This document shows positions 49,923 to 58,123 of a stretch of 64,000 bases of DNA, one piece after another; position 1 is the stretch's first letter; every line of letters starts with the position of its first letter. The translations under genes were made by a program, and so were the position numbers. Where the stretch lies: NCBI RefSeq assembly GCF_036786105.1, contig NZ_DAIQRQ010000017.1:19469-83468 (forward strand). The letters run 5' to 3'. The notes beneath the pieces were generated by a model, which saw only the letters and a list, made by a program, of their open reading frames with translations, did no database searches and was not told where the DNA came from. Origin of the DNA: Ohtaekwangia sp036786105. Lineage in GTDB: Bacteria > Bacteroidota > Bacteroidia > Cytophagales > Cyclobacteriaceae.

Positions 49923-52202
49923 TTACAAATGATCATTTTGTTCGTGTAATTGCGCATCTACTACGGCAATGGCAGCCATGTTCACAATCTCGCGGATGGA
50001 ACTTCCGAGTTGAAGTACGTGAACCGGTTTTTTCATACCTAACAGGATTGGGCCTATCGCCTCTGCGCCTCCAATCTCCATCAGTAATTTGTAGGCTATA
50101 TTTCCGGCAGCAAGGTTCGGAAAGATCAGCGTGTTGGCACCTTCGCTTGCCAGCGTGCTGAATGGGAAAGTTTCCTGTTGCAGGGCCGTGTTCAGGGCTA
50201 CGTTGGCCTGTATATCGCCTTCTACGATAAGCGATGGATTCTTTGCCTTCGCCAGGCGTACAGCTTCGCGTGTTTTATCGGGTATTTCTCCTTTTGAAGA
50301 TCCAAAGTTAGAGTATGATAGCATGGCGATGCGTGGCTCCATGTCGAAGAATTTTACACCGCGTGCTGTAAGCTCGGTAATCTCGGCAAGCTCCTGTGCG
50401 TTTGGATCAACGTTCACCGTTGTGTCGGCAAAGAAAAATGTGCCGCGTTTGTTGGTAATGATATACATACCGGCTACACGATTTACGCCTTCGGCTGTAC
50501 CAATAATCTGCAGTGACGGCAATATAGTTTTAGGATAATCTTTGGTAAGACCGCTCACTAACGCATCTGCGTCACCAAACTCCACCATCATGGCACCAAA
50601 GTAATTGCGTTCGCGCATCATGCGTACGCTGTCGAGATAAGTTAAGCCCTTGCGCTGGCGCTTCTTGTAAAGCACTTCTGCATAACGCTTCACCATATCA
50701 TCGTCTTCGCGTGGATAATATATAGGGCAATCGTGCAGATCGAGGTTGTGCTCTTCAATCAATGCCAGTATCTCTTCACGGTTTCCGAGCAAGATTGGTT
50801 TCGCTATACCTTCATCTTTCAGAATCTGCGCAGCTTTCAAAATCTTGTGATGGTTCGCTTCAGAAAACACCACGCGCTTTGGATTCTTCTTGGCGCGATC
50901 GATGATGCGCGACATCAGCTTTTGATCTATACCAATGCGCTTCTGTAGTTCATGATGATACGCACCCCAATCGGTGATGGGATGTTTCGCTATACCTGAA
51001 TCCATTGCGGCCTTTGCTACCGCAGGCGATACCGTTGTGATCAGGCGTGGATCAAGTGGCTTTGGAATTAAATACTCACGACCGAACTGTATTTTATCCG
51101 TACCATAAGCCTTCACCACCATATCGGGTACAGGTTCTTTGGCGAGGTTTGCCAATGCGTGAACAGCGGCAAGCTTCATGGCTTCATTTATCTCGGTGGC
51201 ACGCACATCGAGTGCACCGCGGAATATATAGGGGAAACCAAGTACGTTGTTTACCTGGTTAGGATGATCAGAGCGACCAGTGGCGAGAATAGCATCTTCT
51301 CTGGTTTTGCGCGCCAGGTTATAATCGATTTCCGGGTTGGGGTTAGCCAATGCAAACACGATCGGATCTTTCGCCATGTTGTTGAGGTCATCCGGAGTAA
51401 TGGCATCTGCCACCGAAAGACCTATAAATACATCAGCACCTTTCAATGCTTCCTGGAGCGTGCTGCACTGGGTGTCATTTACAAATTGCTTTTTGATAGC
51501 ATCGAGTCCCGTACGGGATGTGTTCAACACACCTTTGCTATCGCACATGATGATGTTCTCTCTTTTGGCGCCGAGCGCTATATATAGTTTGGTGCAGCTT
51601 ACGGCAGCAGCACCGGCACCATTCACCACGATCTTGATCTGATCGATCTTTTTCTCAACAATCTCCAGTGCATTGAGCAATGCTGCACAGGAGATGATGG
51701 CCGTTCCATGCTGATCATCGTGCATGATCGGAATGTTCATCTTCTCACGCAGCTCGGTTTCTATTTTGAAACACTCCGGGGCTTTAATGTCTTCCAGGTT
51801 TACACCACCAAATGTAGGCTCCAGCGATTTTACGATCTTGATAAATGCATCCGGATCTTTCTCATCGATCTCAATGTCGAACACATCTATACCGGCAAAC
51901 TTTTTAAAGAGCACACCTTTACCTTCCATCACCGGTTTGGAAGCTTCTGGCCCTATATCTCCCAAGCCAAGCACAGCAGTACCGTTAGATATAACAGCAA
52001 CCAGGTTGCCTTTGGATGTATACTTGTAAACGTCTTCTTTGTTGGCAGCAATTTCTTTGCAAGGCTCGGCTACTCCGGGCGAGTATGCCAGCGCCAGGTC
52101 AAGCTGTGAGCTTAATACTTTGGTTGGAACAACTTCAATCTTACCCGGCTGCCCGTGCATGTGATAATTCAGGGCATCCTGTTTTCTGATCTTAATCGAC
52201 AT
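49923..52202 (-). CDS. maeB: NADP-dependent malic enzyme with phosphotransacetylase-like domain
   Basis: 759 residues: malic enzyme N-terminus and NAD-binding domain (residues 1-~430) plus a phosphate acetyltransferase-like C-terminal domain (~440-759) as in MaeB. LALAYSPGVAEPCKEI, HDDQHGTAIISCAALLNAL and VFALANPNPEI are malic enzyme motifs; FSEANHHKILKAAQIL and LQLGSSIREIVNMAAIA belong to the PTA half. It decarboxylates malate to pyruvate, giving NADPH; the PTA-like part is usually regulatory rather than catalytic. Perfect -7 element upstream. Confidence 0.94.
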   Translation of the reverse strand: MSIKIRKQDALNYHMHGQPGKIEVVPTKVLSSQLDLALAYSPGVAEPCKEIAANKEDVYKYTSKGNLVAVISNGTAVLGLGDIGPEASKPVMEGKGVLFKKFAGIDVFDIEIDEKDPDAFIKIVKSLEPTFGGVNLEDIKAPECFKIETELREKMNIPIMHDDQHGTAIISCAALLNALEIVEKKIDQIKIVVNGAGAAAVSCTKLYIALGAKRENIIMCDSKGVLNTSRTGLDAIKKQFVNDTQCSTLQEALKGADVFIGLSVADAITPDDLNNMAKDPIVFALANPNPEIDYNLARKTREDAILATGRSDHPNQVNNVLGFPYIFRGALDVRATEINEAMKLAAVHALANLAKEPVPDMVVKAYGTDKIQFGREYLIPKPLDPRLITTVSPAVAKAAMDSGIAKHPITDWGAYHHELQKRIGIDQKLMSRIIDRAKKNPKRVVFSEANHHKILKAAQILKDEGIAKPILLGNREEILALIEEHNLDLHDCPIYYPREDDDMVKRYAEVLYKKRQRKGLTYLDSVRMMRERNYFGAMMVEFGDADALVSGLTKDYPKTILPSLQIIGTAEGVNRVAGMYIITNKRGTFFFADTTVNVDPNAQELAEITELTARGVKFFDMEPRIAMLSYSNFGSSKGEIPDKTREAVRLAKAKNPSLIVEGDIQANVALNTALQQETFPFSTLASEGANTLIFPNLAAGNIAYKLLMEIGGAEAIGPILLGMKKPVHVLQLGSSIREIVNMAAIAVVDAQLHEQNDHL

Positions 52203-52219
52203 AGTATGAAATTAGACGC

Positions 52220-52227
52220 CAAATATA
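52220..52227 (-). promoter_or_regulatory. Candidate -7 element TATATTTG of maeB
   Basis: Perfect TAnnTTTG on the minus strand, 17 bp before the maeB ATG, expected leader about 12 nt. Confidence 0.5.
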
Positions 52228-52364
52228 ATCAGCGAATGTTGAAAGAGAAGCTTCAATATTTTTTCAAAACTGGAATAGAATGTGGAATTTGCCGCGCGAT
52301 TAAAGCTGCATGGAAACAGAATCCATGCATTATGCACACAACGGCCTAAATACTATAGCGTACG

Positions 52365-53102
52365 ATGGAAAAATCTGATATGATTTACGGCACCCGCGCG
52401 GTGATGGAAGCAATTCTGGCAGGAAAACAAATTGAAAAGATTATGATTCAGTCGGGGCTTGCCAACGACCTGATCAAGGAACTTATCACTACAGCCAAAA
52501 AGAATCAAGTATCGTATGTGTTTGTACCCGCCGAGAAGCTGAAACGCATGTCATCCAAAAATCACCAGGGTGTTATATGCCTGCTCGCAGCAGTATCTTT
52601 TGCATCGTTGGATAATCTGATCGATCGTGCTTTCAGTGATGGTCGTGAGCCATTTTTTCTTTTGCTCGATCGTATAACAGACGTACGAAATTTTGGAGCG
52701 ATTGCACGTACAGCCGAGTGTGCCGGCCTGGATGGTATTGTAATACCCGAGAAAGGAAGCGCGCCCATCACGAGCGATGCCATGAAAACCTCAGCCGGTG
52801 CGTTGAATCATATACCTGTTTGCCGCGAACGTGATTTCAAGAAGACCATGCAGCTTCTGCGCGACAGCGGTATACGTGTGGTGGCCTGCACAGAGAAAGC
52901 AAACAAAGATTTATACGAAGTAAATCTCTCCGGGCCAATCGCGTTGATCATGGGCTCTGAAGAAGATGGTATCAGTGATGTGTTACTGCGCGAAGCCGAT
53001 GAGCTTGCCAAGATACCCATGAAAGGAAAGATCGGCTCGTTGAATGTTTCCGTGGCTGCCGGTGTAAGTATATATGAAGTGATACGACAACGGGGCAAAT
53101 AG
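52365..53102 (+). CDS. rlmB: 23S rRNA (guanosine-2251-2'-O)-methyltransferase
   Basis: 245 residues. SpoU-family SPOUT methyltransferase: N-terminal substrate-binding domain (IYGTRAVMEAILAGKQIEKI), then the trefoil knot with LLDRITDVRNFGAIARTAEC, ALIMGSEEDGIS and IPMKGKIGSLNVSVAAGVSIYE. It methylates the ribose of G2251 in the P-loop of 23S rRNA. The frame is complete and ends in a shared terminator with the convergent rocD. Confidence 0.93.
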   Translation: MEKSDMIYGTRAVMEAILAGKQIEKIMIQSGLANDLIKELITTAKKNQVSYVFVPAEKLKRMSSKNHQGVICLLAAVSFASLDNLIDRAFSDGREPFFLLLDRITDVRNFGAIARTAECAGLDGIVIPEKGSAPITSDAMKTSAGALNHIPVCRERDFKKTMQLLRDSGIRVVACTEKANKDLYEVNLSGPIALIMGSEEDGISDVLLREADELAKIPMKGKIGSLNVSVAAGVSIYEVIRQRGK

Positions 53103-53133
53103 TAGTTTAAAACGTATAAAGTATATATAACAG

Positions 53134-53168
53134 AAAAGGCAGTGCTGAACACTGCCTTTTGTTTTTTA
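53134..53168. terminator. Bidirectional terminator between rlmB and rocD
   Basis: AAAAGGCAGTG / CACTGCCTTTT (53134-53144 with 53150-53160), 11-bp stem, followed by GTTTTTT on the plus strand and by A-run-derived T residues on the minus strand. Confidence 0.85.
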
Positions 53169-53181
53169 TAGTGAGTGCTAT

Positions 53182-54420
53182 TTACTTCCTGAAGTTCAGC
53201 ACACAGCGCTCAATAATATCGCAGCACTCGTGTATCTGCTCCTCGGTAATTACCAACGGAGGTGCCAGGCGAATGATATTGCCGTGTGTAGGTTTGGCGA
53301 GCAAACCATGCTTCATAAACTCTACGCATAAGTTCCACGCTGTGCCGCTCTCCGGTGTATCGTTGATTACGATGGCGTTGAGTAATCCTTTGCCGCGCAC
53401 AAGTGTGATTAGTGATGACTTCCTGATTAATGCCTGCATGCGCTCACGAAAAACTATACCAAGACGTTCTGCATTCTCTGCCAGCTTCTCGTCTTTGATT
53501 ACCTGCAAGGCCTCTATACATACGGCTGCTGCCAGCGGATTGCCACCAAAGGTAGAACCATGCTCTCCGGGTTTGATAACAAGCATAATATCATCATCTG
53601 CCAGTACACAGGATACAGGCATCGTTCCACCTGAAAGTGCTTTGCCGAGTATCAGCAAATCTGCGCGCACATCTTCATGGTCAGATGCCAGCATCTTGCC
53701 CGTACGTGCTATACCGGTTTGTATCTCATCCATCATCAGCAACACATTGTGCTGACGACATAGTTTTTCAGCGGCCTTCAAATATCCTTCAGCCGGAACA
53801 AACACACCGGCTTCGCCTTGTATAGGTTCAATCCAGAGTGCGCACACATTCGGGTTTGCAAGTGCAGTAGCCAATGCCTCTACATTATCGTAATCAATAA
53901 TTTCAAAGCCCGGCATAAAGGGACCGAAGCCCTTGCGCGAATCGGTATCGGTCGATGCCGAGATGATGGCAGTAGTGCGGCCATGAAAATTTTTCTTTGC
54001 AGCAACAATCACTGCCTGATTGTCGGGTATACCTTTTTTGGTGTAGCCCCACTTGCGTGCAAGCTTGATGGCTGTTTCGTTTGCTTCGGCACCGCTGTTC
54101 ATGAACAGTGCTTTTTGATACCCGAAGGTTTCGCAGATATACTTCTCTGCAAGGCCAAGCTTGTCGTTATAGAAAGCGCGCGAAGTAAGCGTAAGCTCTT
54201 TGGCCTGGTTGATCATCGCGTTAATGATGCGCGGATGACAGTGCCCCTGGTTCACCGCGCTATACGCAGAAAGTGAATCGTAGTAGCGCTTTCCTTCTAC
54301 ATCCCAAACAAACACTCCTTCGCCTTTGCATAACACTACGGGAAGCGGGTGGTAATTATGTGCACCATATTTGTCTTCCAATAGAATTGCCTGCTGGCTG
54401 GAGTTAATTGTCTCGATCAT
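53182..54420 (-). CDS. rocD: Ornithine-oxo-acid transaminase
   Basis: Class III PLP aminotransferase converting ornithine and 2-oxoglutarate to glutamate semialdehyde (arginine/proline metabolism). 412 residues. Recognisable: KYGAHNYHPLPVVL at the N-terminus, FMNSGAEANETAIKLARKW, LLMMDEIQTGIARTGKM with the cofactor aspartate, and the lysine in LLILGKALSGGTMPVS. Length and motifs fit rocD well. Monocistronic, with a perfect -7 element upstream. Confidence 0.94.
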   Translation of the reverse strand: MIETINSSQQAILLEDKYGAHNYHPLPVVLCKGEGVFVWDVEGKRYYDSLSAYSAVNQGHCHPRIINAMINQAKELTLTSRAFYNDKLGLAEKYICETFGYQKALFMNSGAEANETAIKLARKWGYTKKGIPDNQAVIVAAKKNFHGRTTAIISASTDTDSRKGFGPFMPGFEIIDYDNVEALATALANPNVCALWIEPIQGEAGVFVPAEGYLKAAEKLCRQHNVLLMMDEIQTGIARTGKMLASDHEDVRADLLILGKALSGGTMPVSCVLADDDIMLVIKPGEHGSTFGGNPLAAAVCIEALQVIKDEKLAENAERLGIVFRERMQALIRKSSLITLVRGKGLLNAIVINDTPESGTAWNLCVEFMKHGLLAKPTHGNIIRLAPPLVITEEQIHECCDIIERCVLNFRK

Positions 54421-54442
54421 AGATTTTCAGAATTATAGACTA

Positions 54443-54450
54443 CAAATCTA
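54443..54450 (-). promoter_or_regulatory. Candidate -7 element TAGATTTG of rocD
   Basis: Perfect TAnnTTTG match on the minus strand; expected leader of about 18 nt. Confidence 0.5.
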
Positions 54451-54506
54451 TCAAATAGGTGTGTGAAACCCTAAATGATTGTATTATCGCGAAAGTTATT
54501 TCCGTT

Positions 54507-54836
54507 ATGAGTAACCCCGTTTTACAAACAGCAGAATTGATCTTCCGCAAAATCCATCTTGTTCGCGATCACAACGTATTACTGGATACCGATCTGGCTG
54601 AATTGTATGGAGTAGAAACAAAAGCTCAGAACAGGCTGTTAAAAGAAACAAAGACAGATTTCCGGATGATTTTATGTTTGAATTGTCAATAGATGAGTGG
54701 CATTCTTTAAGGTCATAATTTGTGATCTTAAAGAATGCCACTCTGAATATTTTACGAAGTTATCAAAGAGCTTCTTGAACCTGCTTCAAAAAATCATCGG
54801 CCTATAGGCTTCAAGATTAATCGCGGGAAAGAATGA
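54507..54836 (+). pseudogene. Decayed ORF6N-domain protein gene
   Basis: ATG 54507 opens a typical ORF6N (KilA-N-related) start: FRKIHLVRDHNVLLDTDLAE followed by LYGVETKAQNRLLKE. A one-base shift near 54660 continues DDFMFELSIDEWHSLRS to TAA 54716. After a perfect inverted repeat, the ORF6N C-terminus reappears (VYEVIKELLEPASKNHRPIG) to TGA 54834. About 70 central residues are missing. ORF6N proteins are typical of phages and mobile DNA in Bacteroidota, so this is a leftover of an accessory gene. Confidence 0.7.
54696..54744. repeat. Near-perfect 21-bp inverted repeat inside the ORF6N remnant
   Basis: GAGTGGCATTCTTTAAGGTCA (54696-54716) and its mirror TGATCTTAAAGAATGCCACTC (54724-54744) flank a 7-bp spacer, with one mismatch. 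The left arm is gene sequence (DEWHSLRS), so the right arm is an inverted copy of it. It probably arose during the deletion that removed the middle of the gene. Confidence 0.85.
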
Positions 54837-54879
54837 ACGTTATTGGCCCTCATTGGGGTTGTTAATATATTTACAGCGC

Positions 54880-56199
54880 ATGGAAATTATTTTTTTAGCA
54901 GTTGGTATTGGCATCGGTGCAGGAGCAGCTTGGCTTGTTTTTAAATTCAAATCTTCTGCTGAAACACAATCGGCAGCGTCTTCTATATTGCTTGAACAGG
55001 AAAAGAACAAAGGGCTGCAAGCGCAATTGAGCGAGCTGAAGCACGAACTGGAGGTTGAGCGGCATAAAGTACTGGAATCAAACAACAGCCTCGCAGCTTC
55101 AGAAGCAGATTATCGCAACCTGCAGGAGAAGTTACAGGATCAGCGCAAAGAGCTTGAAACATTGAACGAGCGATTCACGCTGCAATTCAAGAATCTGGCG
55201 AACGATATTTTCGAAGAGAAGAGCCGCAAATTTACCGAGCAGAATAAATCGAACCTGTTCGATCTGCTCAAGCCACTCGGAGAAAAGATTATGGAGTTTG
55301 AAAAGAAAGTAGAAGATACTCACAAAGACAATATCTCCCGTAACTCAGCCCTGCGCGAGCAGCTTGAAAACCTGCAGAAGCTCAATGTGCAAATGACGCG
55401 CGAAGCCGAGAACCTGACGCGTGCTTTGCGTGGCGATACAAAAACGCAAGGTGCATGGGGTGAATTTATACTCGAAAGCATCCTTGAAAAATCCGGGCTG
55501 GAGCGCGATCGTGAATATTTTATACAAGAGTCGTTTACAACCGTAGAAGGAAGATTGCGCCCCGATGTGATTATACGATTGCCGGAGAGCAAGCACGTAA
55601 TCATCGATTCGAAGGTGAGCTTAACAGCCTATAATAATTTTGTAAATGCAGAGTCGGAGGAAGAGAAGGTAGTATATCTGAAGAACCACCTTACTTCTAT
55701 TCGGCAGCACATGAAATTGCTGGGTGATAAAAATTACCAGAAGAACATCAGCGATAGCAGCCTCGATTTTGTGATCATGTTTATTCCCATCGAGCCGGCT
55801 TATATACTGGCGATACAAAGCGAAAAAACTTTATATGAAGAAGCGCTTGAAAGACGCATTGTATTTGTAAGCCCTACGCTGCTGATACCTTCGCTGCAAC
55901 TGATCAAGAACACGTGGAAGCAGGAATACCAGACACGCCACGTGCTGGATATAGCCAACAAAGCTGGCGACCTGTACGATAAATTTGTAGGCTTCTCCGA
56001 AGATCTTATAACGCTCGGCCGCCACCTCGAGTCTTCCAAGAAATTCTACGAAGAGTCGATGAAGAAATTATCAGTAGGAAGCGGAAACCTGGTGCGCAGA
56101 GTAGAAGACCTCAAGAAGCTCGGCGCACGCGCCAGCAAGAATATAGATGCTAACCTGTTGAAACGTTCCGAAGATCAGGGCGATCTTTTTGAAAAGTAA
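54880..56199 (+). CDS. rmuC: DNA recombination protein RmuC
   Basis: 439 residues from ATG 54880. An N-terminal membrane helix (IIFLAVGIGIGAGAAWLVF), a long coiled coil (~residues 40-170), then the RmuC nuclease-like domain with GAWGEFILESILEKSGLERD, RLRPDVIIRLPESKHVIIDS and VFVSPTLLIPSLQLIKNTW. RmuC limits rearrangements at inverted repeats, an interesting neighbour for the inverted repeat just upstream, though this is likely coincidence. Convergent with the redoxin gene. Confidence 0.92.
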   Translation: MEIIFLAVGIGIGAGAAWLVFKFKSSAETQSAASSILLEQEKNKGLQAQLSELKHELEVERHKVLESNNSLAASEADYRNLQEKLQDQRKELETLNERFTLQFKNLANDIFEEKSRKFTEQNKSNLFDLLKPLGEKIMEFEKKVEDTHKDNISRNSALREQLENLQKLNVQMTREAENLTRALRGDTKTQGAWGEFILESILEKSGLERDREYFIQESFTTVEGRLRPDVIIRLPESKHVIIDSKVSLTAYNNFVNAESEEEKVVYLKNHLTSIRQHMKLLGDKNYQKNISDSSLDFVIMFIPIEPAYILAIQSEKTLYEEALERRIVFVSPTLLIPSLQLIKNTWKQEYQTRHVLDIANKAGDLYDKFVGFSEDLITLGRHLESSKKFYEESMKKLSVGSGNLVRRVEDLKKLGARASKNIDANLLKRSEDQGDLFEK

Positions 56200-56208
56200 T
56201 GAAACGAT

Positions 56209-56252
56209 TTGCCACGAAGACCGGCATAGTATATTGCTGAGCTTCGTGGCAA
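56209..56252. terminator. Candidate bidirectional terminator between rmuC and the redoxin gene
   Basis: TTGCCACGAAG / CTTCGTGGCAA (56209-56219 with 56242-56252), 11-bp perfect stem with a 22-nt loop in the short gap between convergent genes. Confidence 0.55.
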
Positions 56253-56260
56253 TTTGATGT

Positions 56261-57361
56261 TCAATAAATACGACCGATGTTGGCCACGATGATCTTCTTC
56301 AATTCCTGCGGATCGATCAATCCCTGTTTGCTGTAAATAATCTTTCCACCCGGAGCTATAAACAATGTATAAGGCAGCGAACCTTCCCACTTTTTATCCA
56401 ATGCTTCTAAAAAAGCATACTTGTTGCCTTTGAAAATATAGTTTTTGGTTGATGCCTGTTTCTTCGTGAGGAAGTTCAGTGCATTGGGCTTGCGATTGAT
56501 GTCATCCAGGCTAATGGTGATGAGTTCGAATTCGCGGTTGCGATACATCCGGTTCATGTTTACAAACTCGGGAAACTCGGTAACGCAAGGTCCGCACCAC
56601 GTAGCCCACACGTTTATGAGTTTGTAATTTATACCATCGTTTTGAAGCAGTTGCTTAAGTTGCGGCAGGTCAATATCATTGAGAGAAATCGGTTCTTTGG
56701 CCCACTCTTCAGCCGCTTTGTTAGCATACTCGCGCTTGTCGGGCCACTTGATGGAACATCCAAATGTTTTTGTTTTCTCTACCGGCACGGGGTTACCTGC
56801 CAGCAGTGCATCCAAGGCATTGCGTGTATCGTGAGTCCTGGCTGTGCCGGGCTTTTCGCCATCGTCAATGCGGCCGGTATAGCGCAGTGCTCTTTTCTCA
56901 TCGAATATAAATACATGGGGTGTTGCCTGCGGTCCGTACTTCATGGCAACGGCCGAAGTTTCACCATCATATAAATAGGGAAAATTATACTCTTTGTCTT
57001 TTGCACGAATCTTCATCTCCTCGAATGTATCGCTCAGATCGGTATAGCCAAGCTCATCCAGGCGTATGGCTTTCGGGTCGTTGGGCGATATAGCCACAAC
57101 CCCTACACCGCGTGTGCTATAATCGGTTACTAACTGCTTGATGCGATCTTCATACGCCTGCGCCGTAGGGCAGTGGTTGCAGGTAAATATGACGACAAGT
57201 AATTTATACTGACTGAAATCTTTCAGGGTATACGTTTTCCCATCAGTGGCGGGCAGCGAAAAATCAGGGGCCGCAGCACCGATTGCCAGCGGAGTCGGGT
57301 CCGTAACAGCATACAGGATATGAGAAAAGAGCGCCAGAACAAGAAAAATAGCATACTTCAT
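56261..57361 (-). CDS. Secreted protein with two tandem thioredoxin-fold domains
   Basis: 366 residues with a signal peptide. The first thioredoxin fold is peroxiredoxin/AhpC-like with C61-N-H-C64 (IFTCNHCPTAQAYEDRI). The second is TlpA-like with C256-G-P-C259 (WATWCGPCVTEFPEF) and ends in LYTLFIAPGG-type beta strands. Single-domain forms are common; here two folds are fused, each keeping both cysteines. It probably acts as periplasmic disulfide reductase or oxidant detoxifier. Convergent with rmuC and divergent from the 57547 gene. Confidence 0.85.
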   Translation of the reverse strand: MKYAIFLVLALFSHILYAVTDPTPLAIGAAAPDFSLPATDGKTYTLKDFSQYKLLVVIFTCNHCPTAQAYEDRIKQLVTDYSTRGVGVVAISPNDPKAIRLDELGYTDLSDTFEEMKIRAKDKEYNFPYLYDGETSAVAMKYGPQATPHVFIFDEKRALRYTGRIDDGEKPGTARTHDTRNALDALLAGNPVPVEKTKTFGCSIKWPDKREYANKAAEEWAKEPISLNDIDLPQLKQLLQNDGINYKLINVWATWCGPCVTEFPEFVNMNRMYRNREFELITISLDDINRKPNALNFLTKKQASTKNYIFKGNKYAFLEALDKKWEGSLPYTLFIAPGGKIIYSKQGLIDPQELKKIIVANIGRIY

Positions 57362-57423
57362 AGCAGAGGGGTTTTGGTGAGATACAGCTTTTAAAATTAA
57401 CTAAAAGTCGTTTTTTGATGAAT

Positions 57424-57490
57424 GACCGGCTGTCTCTTAAAAATTTACCGGTCGGGCATCCCATTTGATCGGTCATAACGACTCCCGGTC
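57424..57490. promoter_or_regulatory. Cluster of four CGGTC/GACCG half-sites
   Basis: GACCG at 57424-57428 and CGGTC at 57449-57453, 57470-57474 and 57486-57490. The second and third are 21 bp apart. The cluster lies between the divergent redoxin and small secreted protein genes and may be an operator for both. Confidence 0.35.
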
Positions 57491-57527
57491 GATTCACTTA
57501 TACTATGGGGTAATGATAACAAGTTAA

Positions 57528-57535
57528 TATCTTTG
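57528..57535 (+). promoter_or_regulatory. Candidate -7 element TATCTTTG
   Basis: Perfect TAnnTTTG match 11 bp before ATG 57547; expected leader only about 5-7 nt. Confidence 0.5.
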
Positions 57536-57546
57536 CAATACTATTT

Positions 57547-57927
57547 ATGCGAATCCTAATCACCCTGTTATTGATTGCGATAGCTTGCGCCACGCAGGCG
57601 CAGTCTTCAAAGCGAAAGCGAAAGAGAGAATCTTCTTCGCAGGCTACGGAGCAAAATTCGCCTACCACGCTGGAGCCTTACTATCCAAAAAAAGAGTATG
57701 GTCCCCGGAAATCGCGCAACAAAAAAAGGGGCGGAGGCCCCACATACGAATCGCAAGATGAATATGAGGCCCGCATGCGCGAAACAGTGAAAACGATTCG
57801 TAGAAACGAAAGGCTGATGATGAAGCCTCAGTATTCCAACCCGATGTATTTTGGGCATAAACGCCCGCCCAAGAAAAGGCCACCCAATAAAATGAAGTAT
57901 TGCAAAGTGTGCGGCATTCGCCATTAA
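57547..57927 (+). CDS. Small, very basic secreted protein with C-terminal Cys motif
   Basis: 126 residues. Signal peptide (cut near ATQAQ), a strongly basic low-complexity start (SSKRKRKRESSS), a middle KKEYGPRKSRNKKRGGGP, and a conserved-looking C-terminus with PQYSNPMYFGHKRPPKKR and CKVCGIRH at the end. I recall a Cytophagales family ending in CKxCGIRH with no known role. The two cysteines and histidine may bind a metal. Perfect -7 element just upstream. Confidence 0.7.
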   Translation: MRILITLLLIAIACATQAQSSKRKRKRESSSQATEQNSPTTLEPYYPKKEYGPRKSRNKKRGGGPTYESQDEYEARMRETVKTIRRNERLMMKPQYSNPMYFGHKRPPKKRPPNKMKYCKVCGIRH

Positions 57928-57960
57928 ATCGGAAAATTCAATCAACACCACGCGATAGTA

Positions 57961-57997
57961 AGCAGCCTCCGAGCAATCGAAGGCTGTTTGCTTTTAT
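57961..57997 (+). terminator. Terminator of the small basic secreted protein gene
   Basis: AGCAGCCT-CCGA-GCAA-TCGA-AGGCTGTT (57961-57987) is a hairpin with a small internal mismatch followed by TGCTTTTAT. Confidence 0.65.
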
Positions 57998-58123
57998 ATA
58001 GTGCACCATATATTGCAACCATGGCTGGCTATCATCATTACTTTTTATTGCTAATGTGGTGTGCTTTTTTTAATATCAACACTTGTAAGACTCTCTCTTG
58101 CATTTCTCTAATATCCATTTTGT

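Noticed and set aside
52155..52349. Plus-strand 64-codon open frame before rlmB
   Set aside because: It begins inside maeB on the other strand and continues across its promoter; no support beyond length. A 47-codon version from ATG 52206 cannot be excluded.
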